Shown here: positions 35,249-44,303 of the stretch, piece by piece
Layout: each line of letters opens with the position of its first letter
Numbering within the stretch: the stretch's first letter is position 1
NCBI GenBank assembly: GCA_033856025.1
Contig: JAWVFQ010000023.1
Location: 13,748-77,747 of the forward strand
Length of the DNA stretch: 64,000 bases
Direction of reading: 5' to 3'
DNA from: AC-38 sp033856025
GTDB lineage: Bacteria; Actinomycetota; Thermoleophilia; Solirubrobacterales; Solirubrobacteraceae
Position numbers and translations under genes: made by a program
The notes under the pieces: model-generated
Seen by the model: only the letters and a program-made list of their open reading frames with translations
Database searches by the model: none
What the model was told of the DNA's origin: nothing

Positions 35249-35949
35249 CGAACGGTGAACCCCCTCCTCACCAGCGGCGACGCGTTGTCCGCCGAATCGT
35301 ACGCGCGCAGCGCAACCTCGTAGCCACCAGGCGCCAGCCGGGCGACGCTGAAGCGAATGTCGTTGCGCCCCGCGCGCCCCTCCAGGGCGATGTGCCGGAC
35401 GACGCTCCGCCGTCCCCGGCGCACGCGACTGACCGTGCCCTCGACGTCGGCGAGCTCGGAGAGCGTGAAGCGCAGCCGCCCGCCGGGGCGCGCGCAGCGC
35501 CGGCACATGCGGGCCGGGACGAGCGCGACCCCCACCATCTGCGGGGCGATGCGATCGATGACGGGAGCCCCGCCGCTGGTGTCGGGGCTCACGACGATCG
35601 TCCCGCGCATCGAGTCGTGCTTGCGACACAGGTACGTGTACGTCCCCGGCCGCGTGAACTGCTCGCCGAAAGTGTCGCCGGCGCGGTGCGAGAAGCGGTC
35701 CGGCGGCGTGCCCGGGTCGGAGTCGAAGGTCTTCCCCGGGCCGCTCCCCGTGACCGAGTGGTCGGTGTCCGGACCGTTCCAGGTCCAGAACACGACGTCG
35801 TTGACCACGATGTCGATCCGCGGCGGGCTGAAGGAGTACAGCGAGATCCCCACGTTCACCGCGCCGTGGCCGGGATGGGCCTGCGCGCCGGCCGGCACGG
35901 CGCCCGCCGCCAGCGCGGCCAGCGCGGCGAGCGCGGGTGCGCGTCTCAC
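35245..35949 (-). CDS. Plastocyanin-like (type 1 copper) secreted protein with extra beta domain
   Basis: 234-aa exported electron-transfer-type protein. Signal peptide ALAALAALAAGAVPAGAQA; cupredoxin domain to about residue 125 with all type 1 copper ligands in order: H in DTDHSVTG, then C, H and M in YLCRKHDSMRG. A second beta-rich domain (140-234) follows, with paired cysteines MCRRCARPG and an Ig-like pattern (ARLAPGGYEVALRAYDSADNAS). GTG start overlaps the previous stop. Neighbouring cupredoxin-like and membrane proteins suggest a shared copper or redox task. Confidence 0.78.
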   Translation of the reverse strand: MRRAPALAALAALAAGAVPAGAQAHPGHGAVNVGISLYSFSPPRIDIVVNDVVFWTWNGPDTDHSVTGSGPGKTFDSDPGTPPDRFSHRAGDTFGEQFTRPGTYTYLCRKHDSMRGTIVVSPDTSGGAPVIDRIAPQMVGVALVPARMCRRCARPGGRLRFTLSELADVEGTVSRVRRGRRSVVRHIALEGRAGRNDIRFSVARLAPGGYEVALRAYDSADNASPLVRRGFTVR

Positions 35950-36575
35950 GTCGCGGCGTCACCTCGCGACGCCCGCCGGCGCGCCGCCAGGCCGGCCAGA
36001 GCGGCGGCCAGGACCAGGGCGCCGATGAGCACGGCGGCGACGGCGCCGCCGCCCGATCCGCCCGCTCCCTTCCCCGAGCCGATCGGCTTGCCGGCGGCCT
36101 TGGCCATCCGCTGGATCGTGTCCTGGGTGGCGGTGACGACCTGGTCGGAGGTGGCGCCCGTCGACACGCGGATGGTGCGCGCGGCGCGGCGCTCGCCCGG
36201 CGAGAACGGCACGCCGGCGATGCCCGCGCCGGACGGCGTGACCACGAGGATGCGTGCGCCCACCGTGTTGGCCGTGTGCCGCGGGAGCTCGGTGACCAGG
36301 TAGTCCGCGTACTGCTGGGGCTTGGTGAAGGCCGCGGCCAGCGGTCCCAGGTCCACCTCGGCCTGGATCACCGCCACCTTCAGCGGGTACCCGGCGGCGC
36401 GGGCGCGGTCGACGGTCTTGCGCAGGCCGTCGGCCGCCTTCTGCGACGGGGTCAGGGCGGGCAGGTAGAGGTCCTCGAACGGCAGGACGTCGCTGGGCGG
36501 GTCGCCGTTGGCGTGCGCGGGCGCGGCGGCGGCGAGCGCGGCGAGCGTCGTCAGGAGCGCGACCCGGCGGAGCAT
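35946..36575 (-). CDS. Exported membrane-anchored protein, TPM-domain-like
   Basis: 209-aa protein with a signal peptide (VALLTTLAALAAAAPAHA), an alpha/beta extracellular domain (LKVAVIQAEVDLGPLAAAF, ANTVGARILVVTPSGAGIAG), a glycine-rich linker and a C-terminal membrane helix (AVAAVLIGALVLAAALAGLA) with a basic cytoplasmic end. The layout resembles TPM-domain proteins, but the assignment is weak. TAGGCT seven bases before the ATG supports the operon start here. Overlaps the plastocyanin-like gene by four bases. Confidence 0.55.
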   Translation of the reverse strand: MLRRVALLTTLAALAAAAPAHANGDPPSDVLPFEDLYLPALTPSQKAADGLRKTVDRARAAGYPLKVAVIQAEVDLGPLAAAFTKPQQYADYLVTELPRHTANTVGARILVVTPSGAGIAGVPFSPGERRAARTIRVSTGATSDQVVTATQDTIQRMAKAAGKPIGSGKGAGGSGGGAVAAVLIGALVLAAALAGLAARRRASRGDAAT

Positions 36576-36585
36576 CCGGCGCAGC

Positions 36586-37712
<1,127 letters not shown>

Positions 37713-37716
<4 letters not shown>

Positions 37717-38510
37717 GACCGGCCTCGCAGTCGTGGCGCCGGGAGCCGGCGGGGGGCGGGCCGGCGGCGCCACACCGCACTGCCGATCCCGCCGGCGAGC
37801 AGCGCCGTGGACGCCGCCCCGGCCAGCTTCAGGCGCCGGCCCAGCGTTTCGAAGCGCATGACCTCCCAGCTCTGCTCCCTGGCGATGCGGGCCAGCGCCG
37901 CGTCGGGATTCACCGCGACCGGGTGCCCGACCGCGCGCAGCATCGGCAGGTCGGACTCCGAGTCCGAGTAGGCCCAGCTCTCGGCCAGGTCGAGCCCGCG
38001 CTCGGCCGCCAGCTCCCGGATCGCCGTGGCCTTGCCCTCGCGGTAGGTGAAGGGGCCGTCCAGGCGCCCGGTGTAGACGCCGTCCACGATCTCGCTGCGC
38101 GTCCCGATCGCACCGTCGAAGGTCAGCACGTGGCCGAGGAGGTCAGCCACCTCCTGCGCCGCGGCGGTGCAGATGAAGGCGGGACGTCCGGCGTCCTGGT
38201 GCTCGTAGGCCACCTGGAGCATCTTCGGGTACACGCGCGGCAGCAGGCCGGCGAGCACGTCGGCGCCCAGGCGCTCGATGTCGCGCACGCGCACGCCCTG
38301 GAGCGCCGCCATCACGCGCTCCTTGAGGATCTCGGTGCCCTCGTCGGTCGACCCCTGGAGCCGAAAGCGTAGGTTGGCCCAGCCGTCGGAGAGCAGCTGG
38401 CGGCGCGACGTGAGGCCCGCCCGGTAGGAGGCGCGGGCGAACTCGAAGGCGGAGGACCCCCCGATCAGGGTCCGGTCCAGGTCGAAGAAGGCGGCCCCGG
38501 AGGGCGTCAC
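37713..38510 (-). CDS. HAD-IB family phosphatase
   Basis: 265-aa HAD-superfamily protein of the SerB-like IB subfamily. Motif I is FFDLDRTLI, motif II FICTAAA, the lysine is in REGKATAI, and motif IV is YSDSESDLPML, so it should be an active phosphatase. Members often dephosphorylate small metabolites or lysophospholipids; substrate unknown. A C-terminal hydrophobic stretch (LAGAASTALLAGGIGSAVW) followed by a basic end could anchor it to the membrane. GTG start, overlapping thiolase and acyl-CoA dehydrogenase neighbours. Confidence 0.85.
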
Positions 38511-39682
38511 ACCTCGAGGATCACGGCGTCGCCCTGACCCCCGCCCGAGCAGATCGCCGCGCAGCCCTTGCCGCCGCCGCGCCGGCGCAGCTCGTGCACC
38601 AGCGCGCCGAGGATGCGCGCGCCCGCGGCGCCGATCGGGTGCCCCAGCGCCACGGCGCCGCCGTTGACGTTCACGCGCTCCTCGTCGATGTCGAGCACCC
38701 GGATGGTGTTCAGCGCCACCGACGCGAAGGCCTCGTTGATCTCCCACAGGTCGATGTCGGAGGCCTCCAGGCCCGCCTTCTCCAGCGCGGCGCGCGCGGC
38801 CAGGGCCGGCGTGCGGGCCAGGTAGGGGAAGTCGTCGGCCACCTGGGACTGGGCGACGATCGTGGCCAGGACCTCCTTGCCGTTGGCGCTCGCCCACTCG
38901 TCGGAGGAGACGACCAGGGCGCCGGCGCCGTCGTTGACGCCCGGGGAGTTGCCCGCGGTGTGCGAGCCGTCCTTGCCGGTGAGGCCGGGCAGCGAGGCCA
39001 GCTTCTCCAGCGAGGTGTCGCGGCGCGGGCCCTCGTCCACCTCGACGACCGTGTCGCCCTTGCGCGAGGGGATGGTCACGGTGACGATCTCGTCGGCCAG
39101 GCGGCCCTCGTCGGTGGCGGCCAGGGCGCGCTCGTGGGAGCGCAGCGCCCAGCGGTCCAGGTCGGGGCGGGTCATCTCCAGCTCGTCGCCCACCTCGGTC
39201 GCCTCGTCGAACATCTGGCGCCCGGAGAACGGGTTGGTCAGGCCGTCGTGGACCATCGAGTCCAGCGCCTTGACGTCGCCCATCTTCCAGCCGAAGCGCG
39301 CGCCCGGCAGCAGGTAGGGGGCGTTGGACATCGACTCCATCCCACCGCCCACGCCGACCTCGACGTCGCCGGCGCGGATCGCCTGGTCGAGGATGGCCAC
39401 TCCGCGCACGCCCGAGGCGCACACCTTGTTGACGGTCTCGCTGGAGACCTCCTTCGGGATCCCGCCCTCGATCTGGGCCTGCCGCGAGGGAATCTGCCCC
39501 TGGCCGGCCTGCAGGACGGTGCCCATCACCACGTGCTGGACCTGCTCCGGAGCCACGTCGGCGCGCTCGAGCGCGGCGCCGATGGCCGTGCCGCCGAGCT
39601 TGGTGGCGGGGAGCGGGGACAGGCCGCCGCCGAGCTTGCCGATCGGCGTGCGAGCGGAGGACAGGATCACGGTCTTGGGCAT
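38507..39682 (-). CDS. Acetyl-CoA C-acetyltransferase (thiolase)
   Basis: 391-aa thiolase joining or splitting acetyl-CoA units. The acylated cysteine is in NKVCASGVRGVAI, with WEINEAFASV, GGAVALGHPIGAAGARIL and CSGGGQGDAVILE giving the active-site His and second Cys regions. Length and motifs fit the degradative/biosynthetic acetyl-CoA acetyltransferase group. GGAGAG about ten bases before the ATG is a ribosome site. Heads the operon thiolase - HAD - acyl-CoA dehydrogenase. Confidence 0.93.
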   Translation of the reverse strand: MPKTVILSSARTPIGKLGGGLSPLPATKLGGTAIGAALERADVAPEQVQHVVMGTVLQAGQGQIPSRQAQIEGGIPKEVSSETVNKVCASGVRGVAILDQAIRAGDVEVGVGGGMESMSNAPYLLPGARFGWKMGDVKALDSMVHDGLTNPFSGRQMFDEATEVGDELEMTRPDLDRWALRSHERALAATDEGRLADEIVTVTIPSRKGDTVVEVDEGPRRDTSLEKLASLPGLTGKDGSHTAGNSPGVNDGAGALVVSSDEWASANGKEVLATIVAQSQVADDFPYLARTPALAARAALEKAGLEASDIDLWEINEAFASVALNTIRVLDIDEERVNVNGGAVALGHPIGAAGARILGALVHELRRRGGGKGCAAICSGGGQGDAVILEV

Positions 39683-39735
39683 CTGCTGAGGCTCTCCAGG
39701 GTCGTTCTCGGGAGGGGAACCCTAGCGATCCGTTT

Positions 39736-41148
39736 ATGGTCCGCCGCCGTATGGAGGTCCGCGCCGCACCGCCCGCAGACGCCGACACGGTGGCCGTCGG
39801 CCTGTTCGAGGGCGGCACTGTCGAAGGTCCCGCGGCGGCGCTCGTGGAGTCCGGGGAGGCCCGGGGCAAGGCGGGGCGCACGGCCGTCACGCACGCCGAC
39901 GGCACGCGCTGGCTGGTCGTCGGCCTGGGCCCGCGCGACGGCTGGGACGCCGAGGCGGCGCGAGTGGCGGGCGCCGCGGCGGTCTCGCGCGCCCGCGAGC
40001 TGGGCGCGCGGGTGCTGGCCTGGGAGGCGGCCGAGGGCCAGGCCGCGGGTCTGGTCGAGGGCTCGCTCCTGGCCGCCTACCGCTTCGACCGCTACAAGCG
40101 CGGCGACGACGAGGAGCCGCGGGGCGTCGAGGAGCTGCGCGTCGACGGCGACGCCGCCGAGGTCGATCGAGCGGCCATGGTGGCCGAGGCCCAGAACGCC
40201 GCCCGCGACCTGCAGAACACGCCCGCCAACGACATGACGCCCACGCGGCTGGCCGATCGCGCGCGCGAGCTGGCCGGCCAGGTGGACGGGCTGACGGTGG
40301 AGGTGGCGGGCCGCGAGGAGATCGAGGCCCGCGGGATGGGCGCGTTCGCCGCCGTGGCGCGGGGCTCGGACGAGGAGCCGGCGCTGATCGTGGCGCGCTA
40401 CGAGGGGCCGGACGCGGACGGTCCGGTCCTGGGCTTCGTCGGCAAGGCGGTGACGTTCGACACGGGCGGGATCTCGATCAAGCCCGCGGCCAAGATGCAC
40501 GAGATGAAGTTCGACATGTCGGGCGGCGCGGCCGTGCTGGAGGCGGTGGGCGCCATCGCCCGGCTGGAGCTGCCGGTGAAGGTGGTGGCGGTGATCGGCG
40601 CGACCGAGAACATGCCGTCGGGCCGCGCCATGAAGCCGGGGGACATCGTGCGCGCGATGAACGGCGTGACGATCGAGGTCAACAACACCGACGCCGAGGG
40701 CCGGCTCGTCCTGGCCGACTGCCTGGCCTGGGCGGTCGAGCAGGGCGCCGAGCGCCTGGTCGACCTGGCCACGCTGACCGGCGCGATCGTGGTCGCCCTG
40801 GGCTCGACGTACGCCGGCCTGTTCTCCGGCGACGACGAGTGGGCCGGGGCCGTGGAGGACGCGGCGCGCGACAGCGGCGAGCCGGTGTGGCGCTTCCCAC
40901 TGCATCCCGACTACGCGAAGCTGATCGAGGGTCGCTATGGCGACATCTCCAACGCCCCGGAGGCCCGCAAGGCCATGTCGATCGCCGCCGCCGAGTTCCT
41001 GCGGCGCTTCACGGGCGACGTCCCCTGGGCCCACATCGACATCGCCGGCACCGCCTGGGACACCGGCCGCCCCTACGCCGCCAAGGGCGGCAGCGGCTAC
41101 GGCGTGCGCCTGCTCGTCGAGCTGGCTCAGCGCACCGTCGCGCGGTAG
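39736..41148 (+). CDS. pepA: Leucyl aminopeptidase (M17)
   Basis: 470-aa cytosolic two-metal aminopeptidase. The catalytic domain shows VGKAVTFDTGGISIKP (metal-binding K and D), KFDMSGGAAVLEA, and the family signature NTDAEGRLVLADCL with the D and E metal ligands and catalytic R. The N-terminal macro-like domain is shorter and less conserved, as usual. ATG at 39736 lies 7 bases after TAGCGA; the ATG at 39751 is an alternative. Its last 22 bases overlap the convergent gene at 41127. Confidence 0.93.
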   Translation: MVRRRMEVRAAPPADADTVAVGLFEGGTVEGPAAALVESGEARGKAGRTAVTHADGTRWLVVGLGPRDGWDAEAARVAGAAAVSRARELGARVLAWEAAEGQAAGLVEGSLLAAYRFDRYKRGDDEEPRGVEELRVDGDAAEVDRAAMVAEAQNAARDLQNTPANDMTPTRLADRARELAGQVDGLTVEVAGREEIEARGMGAFAAVARGSDEEPALIVARYEGPDADGPVLGFVGKAVTFDTGGISIKPAAKMHEMKFDMSGGAAVLEAVGAIARLELPVKVVAVIGATENMPSGRAMKPGDIVRAMNGVTIEVNNTDAEGRLVLADCLAWAVEQGAERLVDLATLTGAIVVALGSTYAGLFSGDDEWAGAVEDAARDSGEPVWRFPLHPDYAKLIEGRYGDISNAPEARKAMSIAAAEFLRRFTGDVPWAHIDIAGTAWDTGRPYAAKGGSGYGVRLLVELAQRTVAR

Positions 41149-42098
41149 AAGCGCGGCGGGGCGCCGCCGTTCCGCAGCACCGTGACCACCACGGTGCTCG
41201 CGGTGTGCTCGACCAGGGGCGGGCTGGAGGTCTGGTCAGGTATGGGCCAGCGCATGGTGCGCCCGGTGCGCGCGTCGTAGGCGATGGCCACGGCGCGGCC
41301 CGGCATCCGCAGCTCGCCCCAGGTCACCAGGCCGGCGGACAGCCGGGGCGCGGTGAAGCCGAGCAGCGGCAGAGTCGTCAGCGTGCGCGGGCGTCCCCCG
41401 CAGCGCGTCAGGCGCAGGGGCGCCACCGGCCCCGCCTCCAGGCCGAGCGGCGCGTCGAACTGGTAGCGATAGGAGCCGTGGTCGCGCCTGACCAGCGGCC
41501 GGCACAGCCGCACGGCGAGCCCCGGCGCGTCGAGGTCGTCGAAGGAGTCCCTCCGCGCGGTGGGGAAGCGCAGAGCTCCGGATCGCCAGTCCAGGAAGAA
41601 CCGTTGGGTGGGCCGCGTGACCACGCCGGGGATGGCGGCGGCCTCGATCCAGCGCTCGCCGATGGCGAGAGGCCGCAGCTCGCCCGCCTCGGGGAAGCGC
41701 GTGTGCACGTCGCGCGTCCCCGCTCCCTGGATGAGCGATCCGGAGCGCAGGTCGCGCACGAAGACATCGCCCATGCGGACGGCGTCGCGGCTCGGCGGCG
41801 GTTCCTCGCGGCCGCACTGCCATAGGAGGCGGCCCGCTCCCAGTCCGACCGGCCGGCAGTAGATCCGGGGGGCGGGCGTGTCGAACTCGCGGCCGGAGGC
41901 GGTGTCGAGGACGTGCATCGCGTGGACCCCGTCGTCCGAGCGACTTCCCCACGCGACGAACCGGGCGCCGTCGCTCATCGCGGCCTGGTTCCCGCCGCGC
42001 AACGGCTGCAGCGGGGGCGCGGCGGTCGCGGCTCCGGGCGCGGAGAGGGCCGCGACCGCGGCGGCCATGGAGAGCAGCGGGCGCACAGCGGCCGCCAA
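41127..42098 (-). CDS. Secreted protein of unknown function, propeller-like
   Basis: 323-aa protein with a signal peptide (LLSMAAAVAALSAPGAATA) and a beta-rich mature part with repeats such as FVAWGSRSDDGVHAMHVLDT, GLGAGRLLWQCGRE and LSAGLVTWGELRMPGRAVAIAYD, which read like propeller blades. Function unknown. The start given is a TTG; a GTG at 42086 (VRPLLS) is an alternative that sits 11 bases after a TACCAT box. The 3' end overlaps pepA by 22 bp in antisense. Confidence 0.5.
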   Translation of the reverse strand: MAAAVRPLLSMAAAVAALSAPGAATAAPPLQPLRGGNQAAMSDGARFVAWGSRSDDGVHAMHVLDTASGREFDTPAPRIYCRPVGLGAGRLLWQCGREEPPPSRDAVRMGDVFVRDLRSGSLIQGAGTRDVHTRFPEAGELRPLAIGERWIEAAAIPGVVTRPTQRFFLDWRSGALRFPTARRDSFDDLDAPGLAVRLCRPLVRRDHGSYRYQFDAPLGLEAGPVAPLRLTRCGGRPRTLTTLPLLGFTAPRLSAGLVTWGELRMPGRAVAIAYDARTGRTMRWPIPDQTSSPPLVEHTASTVVVTVLRNGGAPPRFYRATVR

Positions 42099-42134
42099 TG
42101 GTAAGGCGCCCCTGACCAGCGGTCCAGCTGCGGC

Positions 42135-42776
42135 CTAGAGGCCGGCGAGGGCGGCGCCGTCGATCAGCAGCTCGCGCGAGCCGCGCTCCGAGATGACCTT
42201 GGCCGGGATGCCGCCGACGGTGACGCCGGCGGGCACGTCCTCGTCCACCACGGCGTTGGCGCCGATGACCGCGTCGTCGCCGATCGTGATGGGGCCGAAG
42301 ATCTTCGCGCCGGGGCCGATGTACACGTTGTCCCCGATGGTCGGCGCGCCTCCCCCGGCCACCCCGATGTTCACGTCGGAGTGGATGCGGCAGTTGCGCC
42401 CGACGCGGGCGTGGCCGTTGACCACCACGCTGCCGTAGTGGGCCAGGCTCAGGCCCGGGCCGAACGCGCCGCGCGGGATGGTGAAGCCCAGGACGACCGA
42501 GCGCCGCTTGAACCGCCAGGCGGCGATCCGGGCCTGGACCCGGCCGATGGGGTCGCGGCGGCAGTTCTCCAGGTACTCCACCCGGCGCAGCAGGCGCTGG
42601 AAGTGGAGCTCGTAGCGGGTGAAGCGGTGCCAGGGCCGCCAGGTGTGGACGTCGCGCGCCGCCATGTCCGCGACGAGGTAGCGGCGGTAGTCCTGCCGGC
42701 TGGAGATCGCCGGGAAGGCCCGCCGCTCGGGCGGCCGGGCGAAGCGGCGGGTGCGCGGAACGGGGTCGACGTCCAG
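42135..42776 (-). CDS. Hexapeptide-repeat acyltransferase, apparent CTG start
   Basis: 213-aa left-handed beta-helix transferase like serine O-acetyltransferase-type proteins near polysaccharide genes: YGSVVVNGHARVGRNCRIHSD, IGDNVYIGPGAKIFGPITIG and VIGANAVVDEDVPAGVTVGG are hexapeptide turns, with HSD and GGIPAKVI ends. The first ATG in frame (42665) would cut a conserved-looking N-terminus (AISSRQDYRRYLVADMAARD). Upstream no ATG, GTG or TTG occurs before an in-frame stop at 42812-42810. A CTG at 42776 lies exactly 7 bases after a TAGGCT box (42789-42784), the spacing seen at other leaderless genes here. A sequencing error is the alternative. Confidence 0.65.
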   Translation of the reverse strand: MDVDPVPRTRRFARPPERRAFPAISSRQDYRRYLVADMAARDVHTWRPWHRFTRYELHFQRLLRRVEYLENCRRDPIGRVQARIAAWRFKRRSVVLGFTIPRGAFGPGLSLAHYGSVVVNGHARVGRNCRIHSDVNIGVAGGGAPTIGDNVYIGPGAKIFGPITIGDDAVIGANAVVDEDVPAGVTVGGIPAKVISERGSRELLIDGAALAGL

Positions 42777-42783
42777 GACGCCG

Positions 42784-42789
42784 AGCCTA
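42784..42789 (-). promoter_or_regulatory. -10 box fixing the acyltransferase start
   Basis: TAGGCT on the minus strand, seven bases upstream of the CTG at 42776. The same hexamer with 6-8 base spacing precedes the genes at 25, 36575 and 46850. Confidence 0.5.
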
Positions 42790-42857
42790 ATTGCCGTTCC
42801 CGCGCCCGGTCAAACCCTCCCCATTCCTGTCCATCGCCCAGCGGGCGTCGCCGTGGC

Positions 42858-43277
42858 TCAGAGCTCGAGCAGGCGCATCAGCGCCCGGCCGAGCGCGCGG
42901 TCGCCGGTGACGGTGACGTGGCGGCGGCGCAGGCGGCCGAGGGTGGCGCGGCCGTGGCGGGTCGCGGGGTTGGGGATCCCCGCGAGCAGCGGCGTGGTCG
43001 TGAGGTGGACGACGTGGGGCAGGCGGCCCTCGACGACCAGGTCGGCGGCCTCGTCCCACTCGCCGTCCTCGACCAGCACGCCGTCACCCTCGAACGCGAT
43101 CCGCACGGGCGCGATGTCCTCGGCGAAGCGCAGCTCCACGCGACCGCGCATCGCGCGCGCCACGTCGGGGCGCCGCTGGGCCCCGCGCTCCAGGAGCGCG
43201 TAGAGCGTCGGAGCGATCCCGTCGTCGGCGGTCGAGCCGAGCCGGACGGCGGGCGCGGATGCGGCGTTGGCGGCCAT
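42858..43277 (-). CDS. SCP2-like small protein
   Basis: 139-aa protein resembling the SCP-2 sterol/lipid-transfer fold: VELRFAEDIAPVRIAFEGDGVLVEDGEWDEAADLVVEG has the central sheet pattern, and HVTVTGDRALGRALMRLLEL forms the last strand and helix. Could carry a hydrophobic ligand; role unknown. The ATG at 43277 is six bases after TACGTT (43289-43284) and is preferred over the GTG at 43283, which directly abuts that box. Confidence 0.6.
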   Translation of the reverse strand: MAANAASAPAVRLGSTADDGIAPTLYALLERGAQRRPDVARAMRGRVELRFAEDIAPVRIAFEGDGVLVEDGEWDEAADLVVEGRLPHVVHLTTTPLLAGIPNPATRHGRATLGRLRRRHVTVTGDRALGRALMRLLEL

Positions 43278-43328
43278 GCTCACAACGTAGCCCCGCCCCG
43301 CCGATGCGTTTCACGCCGCGGGACCGCG

Positions 43329-44255
43329 TCACGTCCCCGTCGCCTCGGGGTCGGCGTACACGGGCTTGCGCCAGGGCGGGGAGATGGCGAAGGCGGTCGC
43401 GAGGTCGGCGGGGGCGAGCGTCTCGATCGGGACGACCTCGAGTCCGTCGGACTCCGTGCGGCGCTCGTCGGGCGCCGGGCCGGGCGGGATGTGGCCGGCG
43501 TGGCTGCCGCGCGACACGCGCGTCCAGCCGGTCGACGGCGTCCACGCGCCGGTGCGGCGGCGGCGGTCGAACCGCATTCGGCCGTCGCGGGCGGCGGGAA
43601 GGCGCGGCTCCCACGGCAGCTCGTTGAGGTTGGGCCAGCGGCGCCGCCCCGCGTAGCCGTTGTGGGCGGACGCGCGCGCCATCACCGTTCCGTCGCGGCC
43701 GATGCGCAGCTGGACGGACTCCCAGTCGTCGGCGTGGTGTCCCGCGGCCCGGCCGGCCAGGCGGCCCACCGGCGTGCCGCCGACGACCGGCGCGCGGCTC
43801 ACCGCGTAGGCCGGGCCCAGCCAGGTGGAGTCGGGGTAGTAGAGCCAGAACTGCAGGTAGAGCGCCCCGCCCGCGCCGCGCCGGTCGACCACGTGGGTGA
43901 ACACGGCCGCCCGGCGCCCGGCGCGGGAGCGCCACACGTCGCGGCCGGGCGCGTCGGGAGCGTCCGCGCACCGGTGCGCGCGGCAGGTCCGGAAGTCGAC
44001 CGGCAGCGAGAGCGTTCCCGGCTCGTAGACGATCCCGGGCGCCCACGCGCGCACCAGCGCCGCCACGTCGGCCCCGTAGGCGGCCTCCAGCGCGGCGTCC
44101 TCGCCACGACAGCCCGCGAGAACCGCACACCGGACCGCGCGCGCCAGCCCCGGAGCAAGCCCCGCCGCCCCCGCCGCCGTCGCGGACAGGGCCAGCGCGA
44201 CGACGAGCACCACCCCCACCCATTCGATGGTGGCCTGACCCGCTTTCCTTGCCAT
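43329..44255 (-). CDS. Pilin-like N-terminus fused to a Vps62-like domain
   Basis: 308-aa protein. The start KAGQATIEWVGVVLVVALALSA resembles the class III/Flp-TadE pilin leader: short basic lead, then G-Q-A-T-x-E and a hydrophobic helix, with the glutamate at +5 after the processing glycine. Residues about 70-300 form an unrelated domain with LYLQFWLYYPDSTW, HHADDWESVQLRIG and ARASAHNGYAGRRRWPN, close to plant/yeast Vps62-related domains (DUF946-like). The combination suggests a pseudopilin-type exported protein with a globular head. TACCGT seven bases before the ATG marks its promoter. Confidence 0.55.
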   Translation of the reverse strand: MARKAGQATIEWVGVVLVVALALSATAAGAAGLAPGLARAVRCAVLAGCRGEDAALEAAYGADVAALVRAWAPGIVYEPGTLSLPVDFRTCRAHRCADAPDAPGRDVWRSRAGRRAAVFTHVVDRRGAGGALYLQFWLYYPDSTWLGPAYAVSRAPVVGGTPVGRLAGRAAGHHADDWESVQLRIGRDGTVMARASAHNGYAGRRRWPNLNELPWEPRLPAARDGRMRFDRRRRTGAWTPSTGWTRVSRGSHAGHIPPGPAPDERRTESDGLEVVPIETLAPADLATAFAISPPWRKPVYADPEATGT

Positions 44256-44303
44256 GCGCCCGACGGTAGGGGCGCGCGGCGCGCGGGAAACCCGCCGAAA
44301 GTG

